NCBI GenBank assembly: GCA_001465025.1 | Contig: LNDO01000077.1 | Location: forward strand, 1 to 51,518 | DNA: 51,518 bases | Direction of reading: 5' to 3' | Source of the DNA: Pseudomonas sp. Ga0074129 | GTDB taxonomy: Bacteria > Pseudomonadota > Gammaproteobacteria > Pseudomonadales > Pseudomonadaceae | Shown: positions 29,052 to 37,276 of the stretch, piece by piece | How the letters are laid out: each line of letters begins with the position of its first letter | How positions within the stretch are numbered: the stretch's first letter is position 1 | Notes under the pieces: generated by a model | What the model was told of the DNA's origin: nothing | The model's input: only the letters and a program-made list of their open reading frames with translations | Database searches by the model: none | Made by a program: the position numbers and the translations under genes

Positions 29052-31017
29052 TCGCCGTCCGCCATTGCCATTTATCTCGGCCTTGGACCCTGCCGAGTTT
29101 GAAAGCACCTGGAATGATGCCCCCAGGCTGCTGCGCGCCCTTAACGCTGCCAAACTGGGCACCTGGTATTGGGACATTGAAAGCGGGCGGGTCAGTTGGT
29201 CACGCGGCGCACAGGCGCTGTTTGGTCTTGACCCAAAGCAACCGCTGCGCGAGCAGGTCAATTACATCGATTTAATCCCCGAGGAAGACCGCGACGAGGT
29301 CGTCCGCCTGTTCGAATTGATGCTCAGCGGTACGCCCACCAATCGCGCCTATCGACATCGTATTCGCTGGCCTGATGGCAGCCTGCACTGGCTGGAAATC
29401 AGCGGCAGCCTGCAACAAGACGCCGATGGCAAACAACGCGTCATGGGCGTCATTCGTGATGTCAGCAGCCAACAAGCTCGCGAGCAAGCACTGCGCAGCA
29501 GTGAAGAAAAGTTTGCCCAGGCATTTAATTACAGCCCGGATGCCGTGGTCATTACCGACAAGGTCAGCGGCCGTTTTATCGAAATCAATGCTGGTTTTGA
29601 GCGCCAATTCGGCTGGAGCAGCGAGCAGACCCTGGGCCGCACCTCCATGGAGCTGGGCATCTGGGCGTGCGCGGAAGATCGCCAGCGCATGATTGATGCG
29701 CTCAACAACAACGCATTAAACGGCCTTGAAGTTGCGCTTTATCACCGCGACGGCAGCATTTGTTACAACCAGTTGTTTGGCGGTGAAATCACCCTGGCCG
29801 GGCATGTCTGTCTGGTGTTATCGCTGCGCGACATTACTGTGCAACGCCAACAAGAACAGGCTCTGCGTGATAGCCAAGAGCGCCTTGACCTGGCTCTGGA
29901 TTCAGCTGATCTGGGCACTTGGGACTGGCACATCCCCAGCAACATGCTCTTCGGCTCCGCACGCGCGTCCAAACTGCATGGCTTAAATGAAGCGCCGTTT
30001 CACGATGATTTCCGCCAGTTTTTCAGCTGCGTGCCCATGGCGGATCGGCATGCCATGCGCAAACGGTATCAGCAGTTGGCGCAGGGCTTGTGTGCGGACT
30101 ATCAAGTCACCTACCGGGCGATTTATCTGGACGGTGAGGTGCACTACCTGGAGAGCACCGCCAAACTCTATCGCGATGCTCAAGGTCAACCCCTGCGCAT
30201 GGCAGGCATTTTGATCGACATCAGCGAGCGCGTGCGCCGCGAACAAAGCCTCGCCGCCTCGGAAGCCAAGTTTTCCAGCCTGTTCCAAGCCAGCCCAGAC
30301 CCCGTCGCGCTCACCACCCTGCCCGACGGCTTTGCCATGGAGATCAATACAAGCTTCAGCCAGATTTTTGGCTGGCAACCGCACGAGGTGGTGGGCCGCA
30401 AAATGGTCGACCTCAACCTGTGGGCCGATTTAAGCCAACGCACATCGCTCTATGAGAAACTCGAACGCGAGCAGACACTGGACAACGAGGTGGTCAACTT
30501 TCTCGACAAACAGGGGCGGCTGATCACCTGCGTGGTTTCATCTCGGCCCATCACGCTCAATGATCAGCGCTGCATACTCACCATCTTCCGCGACATCAGT
30601 GAACGGCAGAAAGCCCAAGCCATGCTGCAGGCCAGTCAGGAAAAGTTTGCCCTGGCCTTCCACTCAAGCCCCGACGCCATCACCATTACTGAACGCGACA
30701 CCGGACGCTACATTGAGGTCAATGATGGCTTTTATAGGCTCACTGGCTACCTCCCGGAGGAGGTTATTGGCCGCAGCTCAAAGGATTTGAATGTCTGGGC
30801 TGACCTGGCTGAACGCGAACAGATGATTGAGCGGCTCAAACGCGACGGCCATGTGTACCACATGGAAATGCGCGGCAAACACCGCGATGGTCGCATCAAG
30901 CTGGTGGAGGTATCCGTTGAGTCGATCGCCCTCAACAACGTTCCCTGCCTGCTGCTGACCGCGCGCGACATCAGCGCCCTGAAGGATGCCCAGGCGCAGG
31001 TGCAACACCTAGCCTAG
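29035..31017 (+). CDS. five-PAS sensor part of an interrupted PAS-GGDEF-EAL protein
   Basis: The 660 residues up to the stop are five successive PAS/PAC sensory domains (roughly 25-145, 150-275, 280-400, 405-530 and 530-655) with no membrane helix. Recognisable repeats are FNYSPDAVVITDK, FQASPDPVALTT and FHSSPDAITITE. The last residues AQVQHLA are the usual linker into a GGDEF domain, but the next codon is TAG (31015-31017). The same frame then continues HDSLTNLPNR without a gap. A full-length gene would have about 1,099 codons. GTG at 29035 has AGGAG nine bases upstream; TTG at 29029 is only three bases from it. The truncated product has no output domain of its own. Confidence 0.85.
   Translation: MAKHSDRRPPLPFISALDPAEFESTWNDAPRLLRALNAAKLGTWYWDIESGRVSWSRGAQALFGLDPKQPLREQVNYIDLIPEEDRDEVVRLFELMLSGTPTNRAYRHRIRWPDGSLHWLEISGSLQQDADGKQRVMGVIRDVSSQQAREQALRSSEEKFAQAFNYSPDAVVITDKVSGRFIEINAGFERQFGWSSEQTLGRTSMELGIWACAEDRQRMIDALNNNALNGLEVALYHRDGSICYNQLFGGEITLAGHVCLVLSLRDITVQRQQEQALRDSQERLDLALDSADLGTWDWHIPSNMLFGSARASKLHGLNEAPFHDDFRQFFSCVPMADRHAMRKRYQQLAQGLCADYQVTYRAIYLDGEVHYLESTAKLYRDAQGQPLRMAGILIDISERVRREQSLAASEAKFSSLFQASPDPVALTTLPDGFAMEINTSFSQIFGWQPHEVVGRKMVDLNLWADLSQRTSLYEKLEREQTLDNEVVNFLDKQGRLITCVVSSRPITLNDQRCILTIFRDISERQKAQAMLQASQEKFALAFHSSPDAITITERDTGRYIEVNDGFYRLTGYLPEEVIGRSSKDLNVWADLAEREQMIERLKRDGHVYHMEMRGKHRDGRIKLVEVSVESIALNNVPCLLLTARDISALKDAQAQVQHLA
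31015..31017 (+). other. in-frame amber codon splitting the PAS-GGDEF-EAL gene
   Basis: The family motif at this point is normally HLAYHDxLTxLPNR. Here it reads HLA-stop-HDSLTNLPNR, so a Tyr codon (TAT or TAC) has become TAG by a single base change. No bases are gained or lost on either side. Confidence 0.85.
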
Positions 31018-32334
31018 CACGACTCACTGACTAACCTGCCTAACCGGGCGCTCTTGCTTGATCGCCTCACACAACAGATCGCCTTGCTCAAACGCCATGA
31101 TTTGCGGGGCGCGTTGATGTTTATCGATCTCGATCACTTCAAACACATCAACGACTCCCTGGGTCATCCCGTTGGCGATGCCGTGCTCAAGTTGGTCACC
31201 GCCCGCCTGCAATCGAGCGTGCGTCTGGAAGACACTGTGGCGCGCCTGGGTGGCGACGAGTTTGTTGTGCTGATTTCGGGCCTTGAGGGTAAACGCTCGG
31301 CCGTGGTCAGCCAGGTACGCAACGTGGCAGAAAAACTGCGCCAGGTATTGGCCGAGCCGATGCTGCTTGAGGGTCATCAACTGCAGGTAACGCCCAGTAT
31401 TGGCATTGCCTTGATTCCTGATCACGGCGACACGCCCTCCGACTTGCTCAAACGGGCCGATATCGCCCTGTATCGCGCCAAGGATGCCGGTCGCAACAGT
31501 ATTCGCCTGTTTCGCAACACCATGCAAAAAGCCGCCAGCGAACGCCTGCGCCTGGAAAATGACCTGCGTCTGGCCCAAGCGCGTGGCGAATTCGAACTGC
31601 ACTTCCAGCCACAGGTCGATGCCCGCAATAACCAGATCATCGGTGCCGAAGCGTTGCTGCGCTGGATACACCCCACTCAAGGCGCACAGTCACCGGCACT
31701 GTTTATTCACATCCTGGAAGAAAGCGGCCTGATTCTCGAAGTCGGCGGCTGGGTATTGGCCGAGGCATGCCACGCGTGCGCCGAATTCCTGCGCAAAGGG
31801 CTGGTTACCGAACATCAATTCAGCCTGTGCGTAAACATCAGTCCGCGGCAATTTCGCCAGCACGATCTGGTCGAGCGTGTGGAAACCAGCTTGGCCAACA
31901 GCGGCCTGCCCGCGCACATGCTCAAGCTGGAAATCACCGAAGGCATCGTGATTCAGAATATCGACGACACCATCGCCAAGATGAATCGCCTCAAGCGCCT
32001 TGGCGTAAGTTTTGCCATGGACGACTTTGGCACAGGCTACAGCTCATTGACCTACCTCAAGCGCTTGCCCGTGGATGTGCTGAAGATTGATCAGTCGTTT
32101 GTACGCGACGCCACGCATGACGCCAACGATGCCGAAATCATCCGCGCCATCGTCGCCATGGCACGCAGCCTGGGGCTGGACATGATTGCCGAGGGCGTTG
32201 AGCAAATTGATCAACTTGATTTCCTCCAGCAACAGGGCTGCTTCCTCTATCAGGGTTATCTGTTCAGCAAACCCGTGGCGCTGGAGCAGTTCCAGCAAAT
32301 GCTTAACGACAACCGCTTACCCATGTCGCTATAG
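31018..32334 (+). pseudogene. GGDEF-EAL part of the interrupted gene
   Basis: This part encodes a diguanylate cyclase domain followed by an EAL phosphodiesterase domain. The GGDEF signature is exact (ARLGGDEFVVL) and is preceded by RLED five residues before it, the inhibitory I-site. The EAL domain keeps AEALLRW, EITEG, DDFGTGYSSL and LKIDQSFV, so both activities look intact. It can be made only by reading through the TAG or by restarting; the first in-frame starts (TTG at 31054, later ATG) have no ribosome site. The gene ends before a strong hairpin shared with dusC. I call it a recent pseudogene or a readthrough case; a sequencing error is the third option. Confidence 0.8.
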
Positions 32335-32401
32335 AGGCGATGCCGAATTAACCGCTACAGGTTTGAGACTCTTGCAACACGCCCTGCGCCTAGGGCATGT
32401 C

Positions 32402-32432
32402 GCGAGTTGCTTAACGCCTGTTAAGCACTCGC
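32402..32432. terminator. convergent hairpin at the ends of the EAL gene and dusC
   Basis: GCGAGT-T-GCTTAAC (32402-32415) pairs with GTTAAGC-ACTCGC (32420-32432), giving 13 pairs with one bulged T and a GCCT loop. It includes the dusC stop codon. No long T run is present on either side. Confidence 0.55.
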
Positions 32433-33401
32433 CTGCTCGGCAGCCTCAGCTTGACTGAAGTGCACGCCCAGCAGTGCATCAATACGCAGGCAATCGCTTT
32501 CGCGGCGCAGCAGATTGAACAACTCGGTCGCCTCGGGATAGCTGCGGGTCAGCATCGCCAGCCATTGTTTGAGTCGTCCCGGTGCATAGCGTGGCGACAT
32601 CTTGCGCCGCGCCTGCAACCAAAAATCAGCCAGCAGCGGTTGCAGTTCAGCCCAGCTCATGGGCACCACGTCCTGCCCAGCTCTGGTGGCCGCGATTTGC
32701 CGGGCCAGGTCCGGGCGCGCCACCAGGCCACGACCGAGCATAATGTCTTCAACCCCACTGACCTCGCGGCAACGCCGCCAGTCGTCCAAGGTCCAGATCT
32801 CGCCGTTGGCGAATACCGGCACCTTGACCGCCTCCTGCACCCGCGCCACCCATTCCCAATGCGCCGGCGGTTTGTAGCCTTCGACCTTGGTGCGCGCGTG
32901 CACCACAATCTGCGCGGCGCCGCCATCAGCCAGTGCCTGAGCACACTCCATGGCATCGTCCTTGTGGTCGAAGCCCAAACGCATTTTTGCGGTTACTGGA
33001 ATGGCGGCCGGCACCGCGCGACGCACTTCACGCACAATGGTATGGAGCAACTCGGGCTCCTTGAGCAGCACCGCGCCGCCACGGGATTTATTTACCGTTT
33101 TGGCGGGGCAGCCAAAGTTGAGGTCGATCACTGGGGCGCCGAGGGTGCAGGCAAAGGCGGCGTTGTCGGCAAGGCAGGCGGGATCTGAGCCGAGGAACTG
33201 CACGCGAAGCGGCGTGCCAGCGGCTGTTCGCGCGCCACTGAACAATTCAGGCGCGAGCTTCTCGTAGCTGCTGACGGGCAACACACGCTCGGTCACACGA
33301 ATAAATTCCGTCACGCACCAGTCGATACCACCCACCTGGGTGAGCACATCGCGGAGGATTTCGTCGACCAACCCCTCCATCGGGGCCAGGGCGATTTGCA
33401 T
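32421..33401 (-). CDS. dusC: tRNA-dihydrouridine synthase, DusC type
   Basis: A flavin enzyme that reduces uridine in the tRNA D-loop; DusC acts at position 16. The 326-residue protein starts [18 protein letters not shown], has the catalytic Cys in [13 protein letters not shown], and GAQIVVHAR-like FMN contacts ([18 protein letters not shown]). The subfamily is assigned from the [10 protein letters not shown] start and C-terminal [10 protein letters not shown] region and from synteny. The ATG at 33401 is preferred to an earlier start that adds ten basic residues. Confidence 0.9.
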   Translation of the reverse strand: MQIALAPMEGLVDEILRDVLTQVGGIDWCVTEFIRVTERVLPVSSYEKLAPELFSGARTAAGTPLRVQFLGSDPACLADNAAFACTLGAPVIDLNFGCPAKTVNKSRGGAVLLKEPELLHTIVREVRRAVPAAIPVTAKMRLGFDHKDDAMECAQALADGGAAQIVVHARTKVEGYKPPAHWEWVARVQEAVKVPVFANGEIWTLDDWRRCREVSGVEDIMLGRGLVARPDLARQIAATRAGQDVVPMSWAELQPLLADFWLQARRKMSPRYAPGRLKQWLAMLTRSYPEATELFNLLRRESDCLRIDALLGVHFSQAEAAEQASA

Positions 33402-33467
33402 AGACACTCTCTTCAATAACCTGCAACGCACACAACCGGAACAGACCCTAAGCGCCGGACAGAAAAA

Positions 33468-33488
33468 CGCCGCGTAGTGTACGCGGCG
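33468..33488 (-). terminator. Rho-independent terminator of the pgl-edd-eda-thioesterase unit
   Basis: CGCCGCGTA (33468-33476) pairs perfectly with TACGCGGCG (33480-33488) with a 3-nt loop. On the minus strand TTTTTCT follows directly. It lies 37 bases after the thioesterase stop. Confidence 0.85.
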
Positions 33489-33525
33489 CGGATATTCAGC
33501 GCGCAGGCATTAGCCAGACGGCGCG

Positions 33526-33963
33526 TTAGAGTGCACCAGGCAAAGCAGCCCCGTAGCCTTCAACAAATTCGACCGGCATGCGCTTGGGTTTGCCCGTCGA
33601 CAGTTCGATGCAGACAAAGGTGGTTTTCGCCCGCAGCAGGGTTAGACCGTCTTCCGGACGGATCAGCTGAAAACGTCGATCCATTTTCAGGCGTTGGTCC
33701 GACTCGACAATCCAGGTAGCCATTTGCAGGTGCTGGTCTTCATAGGCGCTGGCCAAGTAGTCGATTTCGTGACGCAGCACGGCCATGGCCCGATTCAGGC
33801 GGCGGTACTCGGCCAGATCCAACCCCAAATATTGTGAATGCCGCCAAGCGCAACGTTCGAGCCAGCTGACATAGACCGCGTTGTTGGCGTGTCCGAGGCC
33901 ATCGATATCGTCTGCCGTCACCTCAATATCGATGACAAATGGATTACTCAAATCCCAACTCAT
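33526..33963 (-). CDS. acyl-CoA thioesterase, hot-dog fold
   Basis: A 145-residue single hot-dog domain of the 4-hydroxybenzoyl-CoA thioesterase/YbgC group. The Asp-containing loop DDIDGLGHANNAVYVSWLE holds the usual active-site segment. It would hydrolyse an acyl-CoA thioester; the substrate is unknown. Its ATG shares one base with the eda stop (TGATG), so it is translated with the aldolase. The dusC-thioesterase-aldolase order occurs in P. aeruginosa. Confidence 0.88.
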   Translation of the reverse strand: MSWDLSNPFVIDIEVTADDIDGLGHANNAVYVSWLERCAWRHSQYLGLDLAEYRRLNRAMAVLRHEIDYLASAYEDQHLQMATWIVESDQRLKMDRRFQLIRPEDGLTLLRAKTTFVCIELSTGKPKRMPVEFVEGYGAALPGAL

Positions 33964-34610
33964 CAGGATTGCTCCAGACGGCTAACCAGCGCACGCGCTT
34001 CAGCGGCCAGTTGAGTGATCTGATCCCAGGCGCGAGCACGCACCAAGTTACTCGGCGCTATCCAGGTGCCACCGACACAAGCCACGTTGGGCAAGCGCAG
34101 GAAGCTCAGCAGATTGTCCGGGGTCACTCCGCCAGTGGGGCAGAAACGGATGCCCGTGAACGGCCCCTTAAAGCTTTTGAGCATCTTGATACTGGTGGCA
34201 CCGTTAGCCGGAAACAGCTTCAGCGAGCGATAGCCATACTCCAGCGCCAGCAGCACTTCGGAGGGCGTCATAACACCCGGCAAGTAAGGCAGGCCAGAGG
34301 CTTCCGCCGCCGCCGCGAGGCGTTCGGTGCAACCCGGGCTAACCGCAAATTGTGCACCCGCCTCCCGCGCTTCCTGGAACTGTTCGGCATGAATCAAGGT
34401 GCCAGCGCCCACCAGCAGGTCTGGCAATTCCTTGCGCATAGCCGCCAGGGCATCCAACGCGCCGGGAGTGCGTAGCGTCACCTCCAGCACACGAATGCCC
34501 CCGGCGTGCAGCGCACGGGCCAGGTCCACCGCGAGGCTGATATCGTCGATCACCAACACCGGCAACACCGGGCGGGCCTGTTGCAGCACCATATCCATCG
34601 TCAGGCTCAT
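33963..34610 (-). CDS. eda: KDPG/KHG aldolase
   Basis: Eda splits 2-keto-3-deoxy-6-phosphogluconate to pyruvate and glyceraldehyde 3-phosphate, the last step of the Entner-Doudoroff pathway. The Schiff-base Lys is in LKLFPAN, the proton-handling Glu is in LEVTLRTP, and the phosphate loop is CPTGGV. The ATG at 34610 (MSLTMDMVLQ) has GGGGAG six bases upstream and gives 215 residues. It follows edd by 36 bases, so the dehydratase and the aldolase that uses its product are co-expressed. Confidence 0.95.
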   Translation of the reverse strand: MSLTMDMVLQQARPVLPVLVIDDISLAVDLARALHAGGIRVLEVTLRTPGALDALAAMRKELPDLLVGAGTLIHAEQFQEAREAGAQFAVSPGCTERLAAAAEASGLPYLPGVMTPSEVLLALEYGYRSLKLFPANGATSIKMLKSFKGPFTGIRFCPTGGVTPDNLLSFLRLPNVACVGGTWIAPSNLVRARAWDQITQLAAEARALVSRLEQS

Positions 34611-34646
34611 GCCTTGCTCCCCGCTCTCAAGATTCAATCGTTGCCG

Positions 34647-36458
34647 TCATTCTTCAAACAGGCTACTGGCGCCCTGCTCCGCCGAGCCAACCAGGCGGCG
34701 TTGGCCGGCGAACATAGCCAGCCCGTAGCCCACCTCCAGTGGCGCACTGGCCATGCTCAGCGCGCGCGCAGCCAACTGCTGGTCGTCAAGCTCCACCCGC
34801 AGCACCCCTTGCTGCGCATCCAGCACCAGCCAATCGCCTTCCTCAATCCGTGCCAACGGCCCACCTGCTTCCGCCTCTGGCGTCAGGTGCAGGACGCACA
34901 ACACCTGGCCAGACGCTCCGGACATGCGCCCATCCGTGATCAAGGCGACGCGTTGACCGGCCTGCTGCAGATTGGCCAACAGCGGCATCAGTTTATGCAG
35001 TTCAGGCATGCCATTGGCTTGTGGGCCTTGGAAGCGCACCACCAGCACCAGGTCACCGTTCAACTCACCGGCGCTGTATGCCGCCTGCACCGCAGCCTCA
35101 GAGTCAAAGATGCGCGCCTGGGCACGAATGCTCCAGAAAGCCGGATCCACCGCCGAGGTTTTCGCCACCGCGCGGCCCAAGTTGCCTTCGAGCAGAACCA
35201 GGCCGCCTTCTTCGGCAAAGGGCTCTTCGGCTGGCCGCAGAATATCAAACGCAGGGCTCTGCAGCGGCAGTTCACGCCAGGCCAGCGCATCGTCTTGCAA
35301 CCAGGGTTCACGGGTGTAAGCACGCAAGCCTTGGCCGGCGACAGTGGCAACATCCTCGTGCAGCAACCCGGCATCCAACAATTCACGAAACAGCCATGCT
35401 GGACCACCCGCGGCCTGAAACTGATTCACATCCGCTGCGCCATTGGGGTAAACCCGCGCCAGTAAAGGCACCACGCGCGACAGCGCAGCGAAGTCATCCC
35501 AGTTCAGTTCATACCCAGCCGCACGGGCAATGGCAGGTAAATGCAGGGTATGGTTGGTGGAGCCGCCACTGGCCAGCAGTGCCACCACAGCGTTGATCAG
35601 CGCCCGCGCATCAATCTGTTGGCCAACCGGCAGGTAGCGCTCGCCCTGACGACTGTTGCTGGCCACCCGGCGCGCGGCCTCATCGGTCAGGGCATCACGC
35701 AGCGGCGTAAAGGGATGCACAAAAGCACTGCCCGGCACATGCAGGCCCATGACCTCCATCAACAATTGATTGGTGTTGGCGGTGCCGTAAAAGGTGCAGG
35801 TGCCCGCCTGATGATAGGCGGCCAATTCAGCAGTCAACAGTTCTTCACGACTGGCTTCACCACGGGCATAGCGTTGGCGAATGGCGGCTTTTTCCTTATT
35901 GGGCAGGCCAGACTGCATCGGGCCTGCGGGCACAAAAACCGCCGGTAAATGACCAAAGTGCAGCGCACCAATCAGCAACCCCGGCACGATCTTGTCGCAC
36001 ACACCCAAGTAAAGCGCGCCATCAAAAATACCGTGGGTCAGGCCAATCGCGGCGGCTTGGGCAATCAGGTCACGGGAAAACAGCGAGAGCTGCATGCCCG
36101 CCTCGCCCTGAGTGATGCCATCGCACATCGCTGGCACCCCTGCCGCAAACTGAGCGGTCGCACCTACCCTGGCCAGGGCCACTTTCAACCGTTCTGGGTA
36201 ATCCCTGAGCGGCGCATGGGCAGAGAGCAAGTCGTTGTAACTGGAGATGATCGCGATATGCGGCGAGCCGCCTTGCTTCATGATCAAACGGGCATCAACG
36301 GGTTGCGCCGCCAACGCATGGGCCAAATTGGAGCAGCCCAGCGACTGCCGTGAGGAGCGGCCAGCGGCTTCTTGCAGGCGCTGCAAGTACCGCGTGCGAC
36401 GAACCATCGAACGCTGCTCCAATGCAGCGGTGACCTGCTCAACAATCGGATGCAGCAT
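34647..36458 (-). CDS. edd: phosphogluconate dehydratase
   Basis: Edd dehydrates 6-phosphogluconate to KDPG with an iron-sulfur cluster. The 603 residues are close to the usual 608. Cluster cysteines are seen in LGCSNLAH, YLGVCDKIVPG and GTCTFYGTANTN, and the IlvD/Edd signature LITDGRMSGASG is near the C-terminus. I start at MLHPIVEQV (36458); upstream in-frame starts lack a better ribosome site. It lies between pgl and eda, so three consecutive Entner-Doudoroff steps are in one unit; zwf, glk and hexR are not in the window. Confidence 0.95.
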   Translation of the reverse strand: MLHPIVEQVTAALEQRSMVRRTRYLQRLQEAAGRSSRQSLGCSNLAHALAAQPVDARLIMKQGGSPHIAIISSYNDLLSAHAPLRDYPERLKVALARVGATAQFAAGVPAMCDGITQGEAGMQLSLFSRDLIAQAAAIGLTHGIFDGALYLGVCDKIVPGLLIGALHFGHLPAVFVPAGPMQSGLPNKEKAAIRQRYARGEASREELLTAELAAYHQAGTCTFYGTANTNQLLMEVMGLHVPGSAFVHPFTPLRDALTDEAARRVASNSRQGERYLPVGQQIDARALINAVVALLASGGSTNHTLHLPAIARAAGYELNWDDFAALSRVVPLLARVYPNGAADVNQFQAAGGPAWLFRELLDAGLLHEDVATVAGQGLRAYTREPWLQDDALAWRELPLQSPAFDILRPAEEPFAEEGGLVLLEGNLGRAVAKTSAVDPAFWSIRAQARIFDSEAAVQAAYSAGELNGDLVLVVRFQGPQANGMPELHKLMPLLANLQQAGQRVALITDGRMSGASGQVLCVLHLTPEAEAGGPLARIEEGDWLVLDAQQGVLRVELDDQQLAARALSMASAPLEVGYGLAMFAGQRRLVGSAEQGASSLFEE

Positions 36459-36549
36459 AGCGGCTAGCCTTTTCATCAAGGTGTGGGGGTGCAGTGTAAC
36501 GGCTTAGCGCCGCTTACAGCCCTGACTATCACGCACAGCAAAGCGCCCC

Positions 36550-37230
36550 TCAAGGTGCCCAGTAAATATTCACCGGTCGAGGACTGCGCTGCAGCCAGGC
36601 ATACAGCGGCAATTCACGCGCCCCGGCTTGGTCTTTTTGTACCGCCTCTATTAAATCGCGCTTATTTGCGCCAAACGCTAACAGCCCCAACCACTGTCCA
36701 CGCTGCAACATGGCCAGGTTTAATGACAGGCGTTCGCGGGGTTCCTGCGGGGCCAGGGCTGGCAGGCCCGCAGGCCTAGCATCTGGATCAAGCGCTGCCT
36801 CTATGCCCGGCATGCCGGGAAACAACGAAGCAATATGGCCATCATCGCCCATGCCCAACAGCACCGCGCTAAACGGCGGCCACTGCAGCAATTGCGCCCC
36901 CCAGTTCTGCGCAGCCTGGGTTTGCGTCAGCCCCTGGCGCGGGTCTAGACAGGTCGTCAACGGCAGGCCATCACTGAGCAAGCGCCAGTTGCTGTGCGCG
37001 GCATGAGCTGGCACCCAGCGTTCATCACTCGGCGTTACATCCACTCGCGCATTGTCCAGCCCCTGCGCCAGCAGCGGCAATAACGCCTGCGGGCTGCTGC
37101 CGCCCGGCAGTACCAAGCCTGCCCGTGGCCGTTCAAGCAACGTGGCGTTAACCTGCGCCAGCAAGTCATTCGCCAGCGCGTGAAGACAAAGATCACGTTG
37201 CGTGAAGCAATGCAGCATATTTTGGTTCAT
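36550..37230 (-). CDS. pgl: 6-phosphogluconolactonase
   Basis: Pgl hydrolyses 6-phosphogluconolactone, feeding edd. The protein is of the DevB/NagB-like type: GLVLPGGSSPQALLP near the start, SDERWVP, and GMGDDGHIASLFPG, the characteristic signature. With the ATG at 37230 (MNQNMLHCF) it has 226 residues; an ATG-like start 45 bases earlier would add 15. The ribosome site is weak in both cases. Only about 46 bases separate it from the divergent diguanylate cyclase gene, so their promoters must overlap. Confidence 0.92.
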   Translation of the reverse strand: MNQNMLHCFTQRDLCLHALANDLLAQVNATLLERPRAGLVLPGGSSPQALLPLLAQGLDNARVDVTPSDERWVPAHAAHSNWRLLSDGLPLTTCLDPRQGLTQTQAAQNWGAQLLQWPPFSAVLLGMGDDGHIASLFPGMPGIEAALDPDARPAGLPALAPQEPRERLSLNLAMLQRGQWLGLLAFGANKRDLIEAVQKDQAGARELPLYAWLQRSPRPVNIYWAP

Positions 37231-37276
37231 AAGCAACTCTGGCTTAGCTATCGGTATGTCATAAGGCAACGTCATA

